Assembly: GCF_037482165.1 (NCBI RefSeq)
Contig: NZ_CP148048.1
Location: 372,001-436,000 of the forward strand
Reading direction: 5' to 3'
Source of the DNA: Parvimonas micra
Lineage (GTDB): Bacteria > Bacillota > Clostridia > Tissierellales > Peptoniphilaceae
DNA: 64,000 nt
The notes under the pieces were generated by a model, which worked only from the letters and a program-made list of their open reading frames with translations, was not told where the DNA came from and made no database searches. Below are positions 30,465 to 38,057 of the stretch, one piece after another (within the stretch, counting starts at the first letter, position 1; each line of letters begins with the position of its first letter). The translations under genes and the position numbers were made by a program.

Positions 30465-32183
30465 ATGTTATCTGAATTATATATTAGAAATTTAGCAATT
30501 GTTGACGAAATAAAAATTTCCTTTACTGAGGGACTTAATATTTTAACAGGTGAAACAGGAACCGGTAAATCTATAATTATCGGTGCTATTTCTTTGATTT
30601 GCGGTGGAAGAGCCAATACTTCATCCATCGGTAAACGTAGTGATACTGCTTATGTTGAAGGAGTGTTTTTTCTTTCTGATTATGATGAAGAAATTATAAA
30701 GAATAAATTTGAATTGCTAGATTTAGATATAGAAATTGAAGATAATATGTTAGTTATTTCAAGAACTATTAACAAAAATGGAAGATCAGTTTCAAAAATC
30801 AATAATAGAACTGTAAATAATTCTATTCTATCAGATATTATGTTGAATATTCTAAATGTATGTGGGCAACATGATAGTTATACATTATTTAATAAAGCTG
30901 ATTTTGTTGAAATTTTAGATAGTTTTTGCAATGATGAGTTTAGAAAAAAATTAAAAGATTTAGAAATATTATATGACAAAATAAAAAAGGCAAATACTAA
31001 TTTAAAGAAGTTAAAGAATAAAGTTATCAATTTTGATGAAAATGTTGAAGAAATAAAATCAGAAATTGAAGAGCTTAATAGTTTGGAACTTGAAACTTTG
31101 GATGAAGAATTTATCGAAAATGAAATTGATAAATTTAATAATAGTCAAACAATTTTAGGCTGTTGTGGAAATTTAGTTGAGCTTTTTGATGGAGAAAATT
31201 CAGAAGTAAATGCCTTTTCCATTTTGAATGAAATAAATAGAAATCTCGTTGTACTAGAAGAAAATGATAAAAATGTAAAATTAAGTGAAGATTTTGAAAA
31301 TATTTCTTTTGGATTAAAAGAAATATATACAAAAATTCAAGATTATTACTCAAGTATTTATATTGACGAAGAGAGTCTTACGATTTTACAGGAAAAATTT
31401 AATCTTTTAAATGACTTGAAAAGGAAACATAAGACAGATAAAAAAGGGCTTATAAAATATAAAAATTCACTAGAAGAAGATTTATACTTGCTTGAACATT
31501 CAAAAGATTTGTTATCTGAAGAAAATAACAAACTTAAAAGTTTAAGTGAAAAATATAAAAAGCTTGCTACAGAAATTTCAAATTCTAGAAAAGCAGTTGC
31601 AAAGAGAATAGAAAAATTAATTGAAAAAGAACTTTTGGATTTAGATTTAAAAAATTCAATATTTAAGATAGACATAAAAACTAATAATAAAATTACAAAT
31701 ACTGGTTTTGATGAAGTTACTTTTTTAATTTCTACAAACAAGGGTGAAGAACTTCAAGAAATATATAAAATAGCATCAGGTGGGGAACTTAGCAGAATTA
31801 TGTTAGGATTTAAGAAGGTTCTATCAGATAGAGATAAGATAGCAACTCTTGTTTTTGATGAAATTGATACGGGTATAAGTGGAATAACTGCTCAAATTGT
31901 TGGAGAGAAACTTGCAGAAATTTCAAAAAATCATCAACTTCTTGTAATTTCTCATTTACCACAGATTTCTGTTTTATCAGATACGCATTTTATAATAAGC
32001 AAAGAAATGGTTGGAGATAAAACTCTATCTAAAGTGTTATGTGCAAATTATGATGAAAAAGTTATGGAAATTTCAAGACTTATAGGTGGAGCAAATATTA
32101 ATGAAACAACTATAAGACAATCTAAGGAAATGATTGAAACTGCAAATGAAAAAAAGGAAAGATTAAGATGTATAGAAAAGTAA
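30465..32183 (+). CDS. recN: DNA repair ATPase RecN
   Basis: 572 residues. Walker A NILTGETGTGKSIIIGAIS near residue 26, two long coiled coils (about 150-210 and 300-390), signature KIASGGELSRIMLGFK, and Walker B LVFDEIDTGISG. An SMC-like protein acting early in double-strand break repair. The NUDIX gene starts within its last 16 bases. Confidence 0.96.
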   Translation: MLSELYIRNLAIVDEIKISFTEGLNILTGETGTGKSIIIGAISLICGGRANTSSIGKRSDTAYVEGVFFLSDYDEEIIKNKFELLDLDIEIEDNMLVISRTINKNGRSVSKINNRTVNNSILSDIMLNILNVCGQHDSYTLFNKADFVEILDSFCNDEFRKKLKDLEILYDKIKKANTNLKKLKNKVINFDENVEEIKSEIEELNSLELETLDEEFIENEIDKFNNSQTILGCCGNLVELFDGENSEVNAFSILNEINRNLVVLEENDKNVKLSEDFENISFGLKEIYTKIQDYYSSIYIDEESLTILQEKFNLLNDLKRKHKTDKKGLIKYKNSLEEDLYLLEHSKDLLSEENNKLKSLSEKYKKLATEISNSRKAVAKRIEKLIEKELLDLDLKNSIFKIDIKTNNKITNTGFDEVTFLISTNKGEELQEIYKIASGGELSRIMLGFKKVLSDRDKIATLVFDEIDTGISGITAQIVGEKLAEISKNHQLLVISHLPQISVLSDTHFIISKEMVGDKTLSKVLCANYDEKVMEISRLIGGANINETTIRQSKEMIETANEKKERLRCIEK

Positions 32184-32686
32184 AATCAGAAGAAATTTTT
32201 GACGGAAAAATTTTGAATTTAAAACTTGAATACTTTGAAAAAGATGATAAAGTTTTAAGAAGAGAAATTGTAGAGCATAAAGATGCAGTTGCAATTTTTC
32301 CAATTGATGAAAAAGGATATGTATATTTAGTTAAACAATACAGATTTCCGATTCAAGAGGACTTTTTAGAAATTCCTGCCGGACTTGTAGAAATAGGAGA
32401 AAATTATGAAGAAACCGCTCTTCGAGAATTGCAAGAAGAAATAGGTTTTAGTTCTAATAATTTAGAAAAAATTTTTGAAGGTTATACAAGTGTTGGATTT
32501 TGTACAGAAAAAGTTGTAGTCTTCAGAGCTGATAGCTTATTTTCTTCAAAATTACCAGAAGATGAGGATGAAAATTTAAGTATTATTAAAATTCATTTTG
32601 ATGAATTAAAAAAGATGTATTTTAATGGAGAAATAAAAGATTTTAAAACGGCAATAGCTATTTTAAATGAAATAAATAGGGGGTAG
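32168..32686 (+). CDS. NUDIX hydrolase, ADP-ribose pyrophosphatase type
   Basis: 172 residues. The NUDIX box is GLVEIGENYEETALRELQEEIGF, near residues 76-98. Upstream are HKDAVAIFPIDEKGYVYLVKQYR and EIPAG, the ADPRase pattern. Downstream are GYTSVGFCTEK and the late FKTAIAIL. It likely hydrolyses ADP-ribose to AMP and ribose 5-phosphate. Confidence 0.92.
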   Translation: MYRKVKSEEIFDGKILNLKLEYFEKDDKVLRREIVEHKDAVAIFPIDEKGYVYLVKQYRFPIQEDFLEIPAGLVEIGENYEETALRELQEEIGFSSNNLEKIFEGYTSVGFCTEKVVVFRADSLFSSKLPEDEDENLSIIKIHFDELKKMYFNGEIKDFKTAIAILNEINRG

Positions 32687-32687
32687 T

Positions 32688-33299
32688 ATGGACATTATAA
32701 TAGAGAATTTAATTGTTGGAATTGCTGTAATGTTTGTAATTATAGCCTGTAGAGTTTTTCAAGCAAATGTCGCTTTAGCTCTAGGAGATAATACACCGAA
32801 ATTAAATGGAGCAACTAGCTTGAATCCTGTTAATCATATAGATATAGTAGGCTTTATTTGTTTTATAATTTTTAAATTCGGTTGGGCAAAGCCATTAGAA
32901 GTAAATGTATCTAACTTTAAAAATAGATTCTGGGGTAAAATAATTTACTCCTTATCGAATGCCTTTATGTGCTTCCTAATAGCTTTAATTTCAGCAATTA
33001 TATATATACTTGTTGGATCTGATAACAAAATGTTATTTTTACTATTTAGAGATATCATCTCTATAAGTATAGTATTTGGAATTATAGGATTGATACCTTT
33101 GCCACCTTTTGATGGTGCAATTTTCATAAGTGCATTTTTATCAAGAGAAGTAGAATATGAATATTTTAAACTTTCAAATTATACAACTCTTATTCTACTT
33201 ATATTAATCATGACAAGAACTTTTGGAACATTTTTATCACCTATTGCTAATACTGTTGGACAATTTATAATTAAAATTGCTTATATGTTGGTGATGTAA
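32688..33299 (+). CDS. Site-2 protease (M50) family membrane protein lacking the HExxH zinc motif
   Basis: 203 residues, about five helices. M50B features are preserved: ALGDNTPKLNGATSLNPVNHIDIVGF, FGWAKPLEVN, and the second motif IPLPPFDGAIF with its Asp. Where family members have HExxH followed eight or nine residues later by LGD, this protein has Cys-Arg-Val-Phe-Gln at residues 21-25. Both zinc histidines and the catalytic Glu are gone. It should be proteolytically inactive. It precedes scpA, as M50 genes often do in Firmicutes. Confidence 0.85.
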   Translation: MDIIIENLIVGIAVMFVIIACRVFQANVALALGDNTPKLNGATSLNPVNHIDIVGFICFIIFKFGWAKPLEVNVSNFKNRFWGKIIYSLSNAFMCFLIALISAIIYILVGSDNKMLFLLFRDIISISIVFGIIGLIPLPPFDGAIFISAFLSREVEYEYFKLSNYTTLILLILIMTRTFGTFLSPIANTVGQFIIKIAYMLVM

Positions 33300-34033
33300 T
33301 GCAATTAATAGTAAATTTAGATGCTTATTCAGGCCCTTTGGATTTGTTGCTTGATTTAATTTCAAAACAAAAGGTTGATATTTATGATATTGAAATAAGT
33401 AAAATAACTAAACATTATCTTGAAGTAATTGAAAATTCAGTTTATAGTGAAGATACTGATATATCAGCTTTTTTGCTAATGTCTAGTACTTTAGTTGAAA
33501 TTAAGTCAAGGAGTTTAATTCCTAAAAACACAGATGAAGATGAAGAAGAAATTGTTACAAAAGAACAATTGATTGAAAGACTTATTGAATATAGAAAGTT
33601 TAAGAAGGTAGGAGAATACTTTAGAAACTTAGAAACAGAAGGAAGTAAAGCATATTCAAAAATGCAGTCTGATATTACTGAATATATGACTGAAGATAAG
33701 GAAATTATTTTAAATACTGATGTTAATGTATTGCTTTCTTTAATGGAAAGTATTATAAATCAGTATCAAATTAAAAATGAAGAAAATTCATTTGAAAAAA
33801 TAATAGAAAAAGATTTATTTCCGATTGAAAAATATATTTCAATGATAAAAGATAAAATGTATGAAAAAAAAGAGCTTTATTTTGAAGATTTAGTTTTTTA
33901 TAATGGTACAAAAAGTGAACTTATAACAATTTTTATATCTATTTTGGAGCTTGTAAAAAATAATATTATTAAGATTTTTCAAGATAAAGATAAAAATATT
34001 AAACTTAATTTAGTGGGGGGAGAAGTTGAATAG
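33299..34033 (+). CDS. scpA: Segregation and condensation protein A
   Basis: 244 residues. ScpA N-terminus LDAYSGPLDLLLDLISKQKVDIYDIEISKITKHYL, central FLLMSSTLVEIKSRSLIP, acidic linker, and C-terminal winged helix FEDLVFYNGTKSELITIFISILELVKNNII. It is the kleisin of the SMC-ScpAB condensin. It overlaps the gene before by one base and scpB by eight. Confidence 0.95.
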   Translation: MQLIVNLDAYSGPLDLLLDLISKQKVDIYDIEISKITKHYLEVIENSVYSEDTDISAFLLMSSTLVEIKSRSLIPKNTDEDEEEIVTKEQLIERLIEYRKFKKVGEYFRNLETEGSKAYSKMQSDITEYMTEDKEIILNTDVNVLLSLMESIINQYQIKNEENSFEKIIEKDLFPIEKYISMIKDKMYEKKELYFEDLVFYNGTKSELITIFISILELVKNNIIKIFQDKDKNIKLNLVGGEVE

Positions 34034-34607
34034 TAGAGAATATAAACAAGTTATTGAACAGTTGTTATTTGTTTATGGAGATCCTTTAAAAATTGATGAT
34101 ATTGCAAAAGTTTTGGATATTTCAGTAAAAGAGGCTACTGTTTACGCTGATGAACTTGTAGAGGAGTTTGAATTTCAAAAAAGAGGACTTGTAATTCAAA
34201 AAATTTCTAATCATTATCAGATAAAGACAAGAAAAGAATATCATGATATTATTTCTAAACTTTTTGAAAAAGTTACAATGAAGCATTTAACTAATTCAAC
34301 TTTGGAAACTTTGGCTATAATTGCATATAAACAGCCAATTACAAGGCAAGAAATTGAAGAGATAAGAGGAGTTAAATGTAATAGTTCTATCGATACTCTA
34401 ATGTCAAAAGATTTTATTGAAGAGGCGGGAAGACTTGATAGAATTGGGAAGCCGATTATTTATAAGACAACTCTGAACTTTTTAAATCAATTTAATTTAA
34501 AGTCTTTAAAAGACTTGCCTGACATTGAAAAATTTATTTCTGATGAAGAAAAAAACCAAATAGTTGAAGATGAAAATGATGTGGAAATAAAAGATGAGAA
34601 TAAATAA
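34026..34607 (+). CDS. scpB: Segregation and condensation protein B
   Basis: 193 residues with two winged-helix domains; conserved STLETLAIIAYKQPITRQEIEEIRGVKC and LDRIGKPIIYKTT. It dimerises on the ScpA linker. It starts at TTG 34026 behind GGGGGGAGAAG and overlaps scpA and rluB. Confidence 0.95.
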   Translation: MNSREYKQVIEQLLFVYGDPLKIDDIAKVLDISVKEATVYADELVEEFEFQKRGLVIQKISNHYQIKTRKEYHDIISKLFEKVTMKHLTNSTLETLAIIAYKQPITRQEIEEIRGVKCNSSIDTLMSKDFIEEAGRLDRIGKPIIYKTTLNFLNQFNLKSLKDLPDIEKFISDEEKNQIVEDENDVEIKDENK

Positions 34608-35286
34608 ATTTATTGCAAATTCCGGATACTGTTCAAGAAGAAACGCTGATTTACTTTTAGAGCAAGGGAAAGTTTTTGTAAATGGAAAACTTGCTACAAA
34701 AGGTATTGATATTTCAGAAAACGATGAAGTTTTAATTGATGGCAAAAAAATCAAATTAGAAGAAACTAAAAAATATTATCTTTTAAATAAACCTATTGGA
34801 TATTCCAGTACAGCGAAAGCCCAATTTCAAGAAAAAATTGTTTTGGATTTGATAGATTCCAAAGAGAGAATTTACCCTGTGGGACGATTGGATAAGGATA
34901 GTTTTGGACTTTTGCTTTTAACAAACGATGGGGACTTAGCTTTTAAACTGACACATCCAAGTCATAATGTTGAAAAAGAGTATATCGTAAAGGTTGATAA
35001 AACTTTAAAAGAAAGCGATTTGAAAAAGTTATCTTCAGGCATAATGCTTGAAGGTAAAATTACAAGAGAAGCAAGATTTGAAATGTTAGACTTTAAAAAT
35101 AACATAGTAAAAGTTTTTCTAAAAGAGGGAAGAAATAGACAGATAAGAAAAATGTTTAAAACTTTAGGCTATAATGTTATTTCTCTTGAGAGAATTGCGT
35201 TTGGTAAAATAAAACTTGGAAGATTAAAATTAGGAAACTACAGAGAACTTAGTAAAGAAGAGATTGAATATTTAAGGAGTTTATAA
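34594..35286 (+). CDS. rluB: Large-subunit rRNA pseudouridine synthase (RluB type)
   Basis: 230 residues. S4 domain MRINKFIANSGYCSRRNADLLLEQGKVFVNG, then the RsuA-family catalytic motif YPVGRLDKDSFGLLLLTNDGDLAF (catalytic Asp in GRLDKD) and EGRNRQIRKMFKTLGY. It modifies 23S rRNA near the peptidyl-transferase centre. The position after scpAB is conserved in Firmicutes. Confidence 0.93.
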   Translation: MRINKFIANSGYCSRRNADLLLEQGKVFVNGKLATKGIDISENDEVLIDGKKIKLEETKKYYLLNKPIGYSSTAKAQFQEKIVLDLIDSKERIYPVGRLDKDSFGLLLLTNDGDLAFKLTHPSHNVEKEYIVKVDKTLKESDLKKLSSGIMLEGKITREARFEMLDFKNNIVKVFLKEGRNRQIRKMFKTLGYNVISLERIAFGKIKLGRLKLGNYRELSKEEIEYLRSL

Positions 35287-35675
35287 TGATAGGATTAAAA
35301 AATGCCACTCCAGAAGAATTTGAAGAACTTTATGTCAAATATGGAATAGGTGGAAGTATTGATTTATCTGTACCAACATTTTATTTCAGCTTAGTAATGG
35401 AAGAAAATATAATTGGATATGTAAAACTTACTTTTAGAGATGAGGATTATTACTTAGAAGAAATAAAATATGATGAAGGAATGGAAAGATTTAATAGATT
35501 TTTCATAAAATGTATTGCTTATAAAGTATACATGAAGGGAAAAAAGAAATTTTATTCTAAATTGTTTTTTGAAGGAATTTCAGGAGTTACTAAAGTAGAA
35601 GATAATTTATACATTTATGATGTAGATGAAATTTTAGAACAAGGAAAGACTTGCAGTGGATGTAAAAATAAATAA
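35286..35675 (+). CDS. Uncharacterised 129-residue protein with C-terminal CxxC
   Basis: 129 residues, soluble, with an alternating beta/charged pattern (FYFSLVMEENIIGYVKLTFRDEDYYLEEIKY) that loosely recalls a GNAT-like sheet; no acetyl-CoA loop is visible. The tail ends CSGCKNK. Its ATG overlaps the rluB TAA and its 3' end overlaps the mnmM start by 20 bases, so it is translated within the operon. Function unknown. Confidence 0.7.
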   Translation: MIGLKNATPEEFEELYVKYGIGGSIDLSVPTFYFSLVMEENIIGYVKLTFRDEDYYLEEIKYDEGMERFNRFFIKCIAYKVYMKGKKKFYSKLFFEGISGVTKVEDNLYIYDVDEILEQGKTCSGCKNK

Positions 35676-36210
35676 TACAAAGACTTTAATTGAATTTTTT
35701 ATGAAAAATTATATTAGTGAAATTAAAGTTGCAGTTGACATGACAGTTGGTAATGGGTTTGACTCTAAAAATATTTTAGAGATATTACAGCCTGAAAAAC
35801 TTTATTGTTTTGATATTCAAAAAGAAGCTTTGGATAATTCAAAAATTTTGCTTGAAAAATATTCGAATTGTGAATTGATTTTAGAAAATCATAAAAATTT
35901 TTATAAATTTGTAAAAGAAAATATTGATTTTGCAATATATAATTTGGGTTATTTACCTAAAGGAGATAAATATATAACTACTAATGCAGACGATGTTGAA
36001 GAAAGTTTAAAGAAATTGCTCGAGAAATTAAATTCTAAAGGAGTTATTTTCATAACTTTTTATATTGGACATTCTGCTGGTCAGATTGAGAGTTTAGAAA
36101 TATCAAAATTTTTACAAAACTTAAACCAAAAAGAATATACCATTCTTAAATTTACCTTTGAAAATCAAAAAAATAATCCACCTTATGTGGTTATGATTCA
36201 GAAAATATAA
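35656..36210 (+). CDS. mnmM: tRNA 5-aminomethyl-2-thiouridine-type methyltransferase MnmM (YtqB family)
   Basis: 184 residues from GTG 35656. Motif I is AVDMTVGNGFDSKNIL, matching the family's VDATVGNG pattern. CFDIQKEAL follows, and the diagnostic AIYNLGYLPKGDK lies near residue 97. YtqB homologues methylate the wobble uridine side chain of tRNAs without MnmC. It is the last gene of the operon; tRNA-Ser follows 54 bases later. Confidence 0.88.
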   Translation: MDVKINNTKTLIEFFMKNYISEIKVAVDMTVGNGFDSKNILEILQPEKLYCFDIQKEALDNSKILLEKYSNCELILENHKNFYKFVKENIDFAIYNLGYLPKGDKYITTNADDVEESLKKLLEKLNSKGVIFITFYIGHSAGQIESLEISKFLQNLNQKEYTILKFTFENQKNNPPYVVMIQKI

Positions 36211-36222
36211 ATTATTTTTATA

Positions 36223-36251
36223 TTGACTAAACAAAAAAAATACATTATAAT
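36223..36251 (+). promoter_or_regulatory. Promoter of tRNA-Ser and SRP RNA
   Basis: TTGACT, 17-base spacer, TATAAT, ending 13 bases before the mature tRNA. Confidence 0.85.
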
Positions 36252-36264
36252 ATATGGGTGTCGT

Positions 36265-36355
36265 GGAGAGCTGTCCGAGTGGTCGAAGGAGCACGATTGG
36301 AAATCGTGTAAACGTCAAAAGCGTTTCGAGGGTTCAAATCCCTCGCTCTCCGCCA
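36265..36355 (+). tRNA. tRNA-Ser (GGA anticodon)
   Basis: 91 bases with encoded CCA. Acceptor stem GGAGAGC / GCTCTCC, D-arm GTCCGAGTGGTCGAAGGAG, anticodon stem CACGA / TCGTG with loop TTGGAAA, long variable arm typical of serine tRNAs, and T-arm GAGGGTTCAAATCCCTC. It reads UCC and UCU codons. The SRP RNA begins at the next base. Confidence 0.96.
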
Positions 36356-36622
36356 TGCACTAGGCGGGGTGTTAGCAGTACCTTGTAACCTGTAATCTGC
36401 TATAGCAGGGCTGAATTCCCAAGTTAGATTTTCAAGGGGTGTAGCCGACTTTTGTAAGTGGTGTTGACGAGTGGGTCCTTACGCAATAGAGCTTTATGAA
36501 TCTGGTCAGGTCTTGACGGAAGCAGCCATAAGTAAAATACTCTATGTGCCGTAAGATTGCTTACTTTGAGCTAACTGCAAAGGTACCGTACATTTCTTGT
36601 TAAGCGACCTTGGGTGTGCTTA
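36356..36622 (+). ncRNA. ffs: Signal recognition particle RNA, large bacterial type
   Basis: About 267 bases. The universal helix 8 sequence GGTCAGGTCTTGACGG AAGCAGCC is at 36504-36527, and the 5' part (CTAGGCGGGGTGTTAGCAG) is the Alu-type domain of Gram-positive SRP RNAs. Terminal GCAC (36357-36360) can pair with GTGC (36616-36619). Ends are approximate. It is co-transcribed with the abutting tRNA-Ser, so tRNA 3' processing would generate the SRP RNA 5' end. Confidence 0.93.
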
Positions 36623-36628
36623 CATACT

Positions 36629-36660
36629 AGAGAGTTATCTGTAAAGATAGCTCTTTTTTT
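36629..36660 (+). terminator. Intrinsic terminator of the tRNA-Ser/SRP RNA unit
   Basis: 10-bp stem AGAGTTATCT / AGATAGCTCT (one G-T pair), loop GTA, then eight T. Confidence 0.9.
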
Positions 36661-36672
36661 ATAAAATTATAT

Positions 36673-36700
36673 TTGATTTATATTTATTTTATGCTAAAAT
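36673..36700 (+). promoter_or_regulatory. Promoter of the 118-residue protein gene
   Basis: TTGATT, 16-base spacer, TAAAAT with an extended -10 TG one base upstream. The ATG at 36719 follows GAGGT. Confidence 0.65.
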
Positions 36701-36718
36701 ATATTTAGAGGTATAGCT

Positions 36719-37075
36719 ATGATAGTAAAGGATAGTATTAAAGAATTATTAGGTCTTGAAACAGACTTATCAGAAATAGAATATTCTAAGCATGGTTTAA
36801 AAAGACATCTTGAAAAAAGAAAGCATTATGATGTTTTAAAATATGTAGATAAAATTAGTGATATAATTGAAAATCCTGATTATGTAGGAATTAATACAAA
36901 TGGAAAAAAACTGGCTTTGGAGTATGTAAAATGTTATAAAAAGAATATTTTACTGGCTTTAAAAGTTAATAAAACTAAAGATAAATTTTTTATTGTCAGC
37001 ATGTATAGCATAAATGACTATAAATTAAACAGCAGAAAATTTAGTGGAAGACTAAAGAAGGTTGACAAAGAGTAA
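36719..37075 (+). CDS. Small soluble protein, possible BECR/PBECR-like nuclease fold
   Basis: 118 residues, basic, no signal. Segments EYSKHGLKRHLEKRKHYDVLKYVDKISDIIENPDYVGIN, LALEYVKCYKKNILLALKVNK and KFFIVSMYSINDYKL give a helix followed by strands, with His/Arg early and Ser/Tyr late. That order recalls phage-type barnase/EndoU/RelE-like (PBECR) domains. This is fold-level resemblance only. It has its own promoter, no adjacent antitoxin gene, and the promoter of a structured RNA lies across its 3' end. Confidence 0.72.
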   Translation: MIVKDSIKELLGLETDLSEIEYSKHGLKRHLEKRKHYDVLKYVDKISDIIENPDYVGINTNGKKLALEYVKCYKKNILLALKVNKTKDKFFIVSMYSINDYKLNSRKFSGRLKKVDKE

Positions 37076-37090
37076 AAAATTGGGTATACT
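37062..37090 (+). promoter_or_regulatory. Promoter of a structured RNA, overlapping the end of the 118-residue gene
   Basis: Perfect TTGACA, 17-base spacer, TATACT. The -35 lies inside the last codons (stop at 37073-37075). Transcription would start near 37097. Confidence 0.82.
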
Positions 37091-37096
37091 ATAGTT

Positions 37097-37228
37097 AAGT
37101 AAAGAAGTAGTTGAGGGCAGAAAGGGTTCCTGCCACACCTGCAACAAGGTATCTGAGATGTTGGGTACACCGACCAACCGACTACTTAATTCAAATTTTG
37201 AGAGTTGGAGAAGTCTGACTCTTTTTTT
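37097..37228 (+). ncRNA. Unidentified structured RNA
   Basis: A strong promoter and an intrinsic terminator bracket about 130 bases with no ORF. The outer stem AAGTAGT (37105-37111) pairs with ACTACTT (37181-37187). Inside are hairpin GGCAG/CTGCC (37116-37134) with loop AAAGGGTTC and hairpin CAACA/TGTTG (37142-37163) with loop containing CTGAGA. GGTT in the first loop could pair with AACC near 37176. TTAAGTA (37095) can pair with TACTTAA (37183) as an alternative outer stem. It resembles a riboswitch or regulatory RNA; I could not match it to a known class. Confidence 0.6.
37200..37228 (+). terminator. Intrinsic terminator of the structured RNA
   Basis: 9-bp stem AGAGTTGGA / TCTGACTCT with two G-T pairs, loop GAAG, then seven T. 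Confidence 0.88.
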
Positions 37229-37312
37229 GTAAGCAAATTATTTAAACAACATTTAGTATTTTGTGTTTAAGTTTTGTAAGTAGAAAAATCTTGGATAATA
37301 AAGGAGGTCATT

Positions 37313-37843
37313 ATGAAAAATAAAAAACTTTACAATGTATTTTTTCCGATTTGGTTTTTACTATTGTTTCCTATAACTTGGCTTATTGCAATGCCTGTAA
37401 ATTTTGTTATAGATTCAATTGTAATACTATTATCTTTAAAATTTTTAAAGATAGATGATACTTTTCAAAAGTATAAAAAAGTAATTCTAAAGGTATTCTT
37501 ATTTGGATTTTTTGCAGACTTTGTTGGTGCAATTTTCTTGTTTTTAATATCAAGCTTGGTTGGAATGGGTGGTGAGGATTCTGGATTTTTAAAATTGATT
37601 AATGAAAAAATGATTGAACCTATGATGAGAAGTCCTTTTGAAAATATTTATGCTTTTCTATTAGTATCTATTGCGGTCATCATTTCAGGACTTTGTATAT
37701 ATTATTTGAACAAAAAATATAGTTTTTCAAAAGTTGATTTAGAAGCAAAAGATAAGAAAAAATTAGCATTATATATGGCAATCTTTACAGCACCATATTT
37801 CTTTTTTGTTCCTACATCAATAATTTACAATTTGCCAACTTAG
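37313..37843 (+). CDS. Four-helix membrane protein of unknown function
   Basis: 176 residues: helices near 9-40, 60-85, 105-130 and 150-170, with a charged cytoplasmic segment KKYSFSKVDLEAKDKKKLALY. AAAGGAGGT precedes the ATG. I do not recognise the family. It lies 85 bases beyond the terminator of the structured RNA, which might act in cis on it, and ends at a terminator 28 bases downstream. Confidence 0.75.
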   Translation: MKNKKLYNVFFPIWFLLLFPITWLIAMPVNFVIDSIVILLSLKFLKIDDTFQKYKKVILKVFLFGFFADFVGAIFLFLISSLVGMGGEDSGFLKLINEKMIEPMMRSPFENIYAFLLVSIAVIISGLCIYYLNKKYSFSKVDLEAKDKKKLALYMAIFTAPYFFFVPTSIIYNLPT

Positions 37844-37870
37844 ATTTTAAATTTATATAAAAAGTTTTCA

Positions 37871-37902
37871 AACAGAGTTATATAATCTAACTCTGTTTTT
37901 TA
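37871..37902 (+). terminator. Intrinsic terminator after the 176-residue membrane protein gene
   Basis: 10-bp stem AACAGAGTTA / TAACTCTGTT, 7-base loop, then T run. Its 3' arm begins the 84-bp direct repeat that flanks the CRISPR-Cas block. Confidence 0.9.
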
Positions 37903-37973
37903 TTGTGAAAATACAAGTTAAGGATTATAAACATTGACAAAAACGGTTTTTAGTTCTATAATCTAATTGTGTT
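37890..37973 (+). repeat. 84-bp direct repeat, left copy, flanking the CRISPR-Cas locus
   Basis: About 75 of 84 positions match 45276-45359, with no gaps. Both copies begin in a terminator arm (ACTCTGTTTTTTATTGTG) and include a full promoter (ATTGACA ... TATAATCTAATTG). This copy lies upstream of tracrRNA/cas9. Confidence 0.9.
37934..37962 (+). promoter_or_regulatory. Strong promoter upstream of tracrRNA and cas9
   Basis: TTGACA, 17-base spacer, TATAAT, 258 bases ahead of cas9. No better plus-strand promoter is visible nearer cas9, so this may drive the cas operon. Its transcript would first run antisense through tracrRNA. Confidence 0.7.
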
Positions 37974-38031
37974 GTAATAAAAGGTTTTCTTTAATAATAT
38001 TATCAATTTGTTATTTGATGATATTATTTGC

Positions 38032-38057
38032 AAAAAAATAACTCACTTTCGTGAGTT
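38032..38057 (-). terminator. Terminator of tracrRNA
   Basis: 7-bp stem AACTCAC / GTGAGTT, loop GAAA (minus strand), followed on that strand by ATTTTTTT. Confidence 0.9.

Noticed and set aside
37097-37228. Assignment of the structured RNA as a guanidine (ykkC) or TPP riboswitch
   Set aside because: AGGGTTCC, GAGA and ACACCG occur in roughly the ykkC order but lack the required hairpin between them. CTGAGA is present, but the second TPP half (GAACCTGATC-like) is absent.
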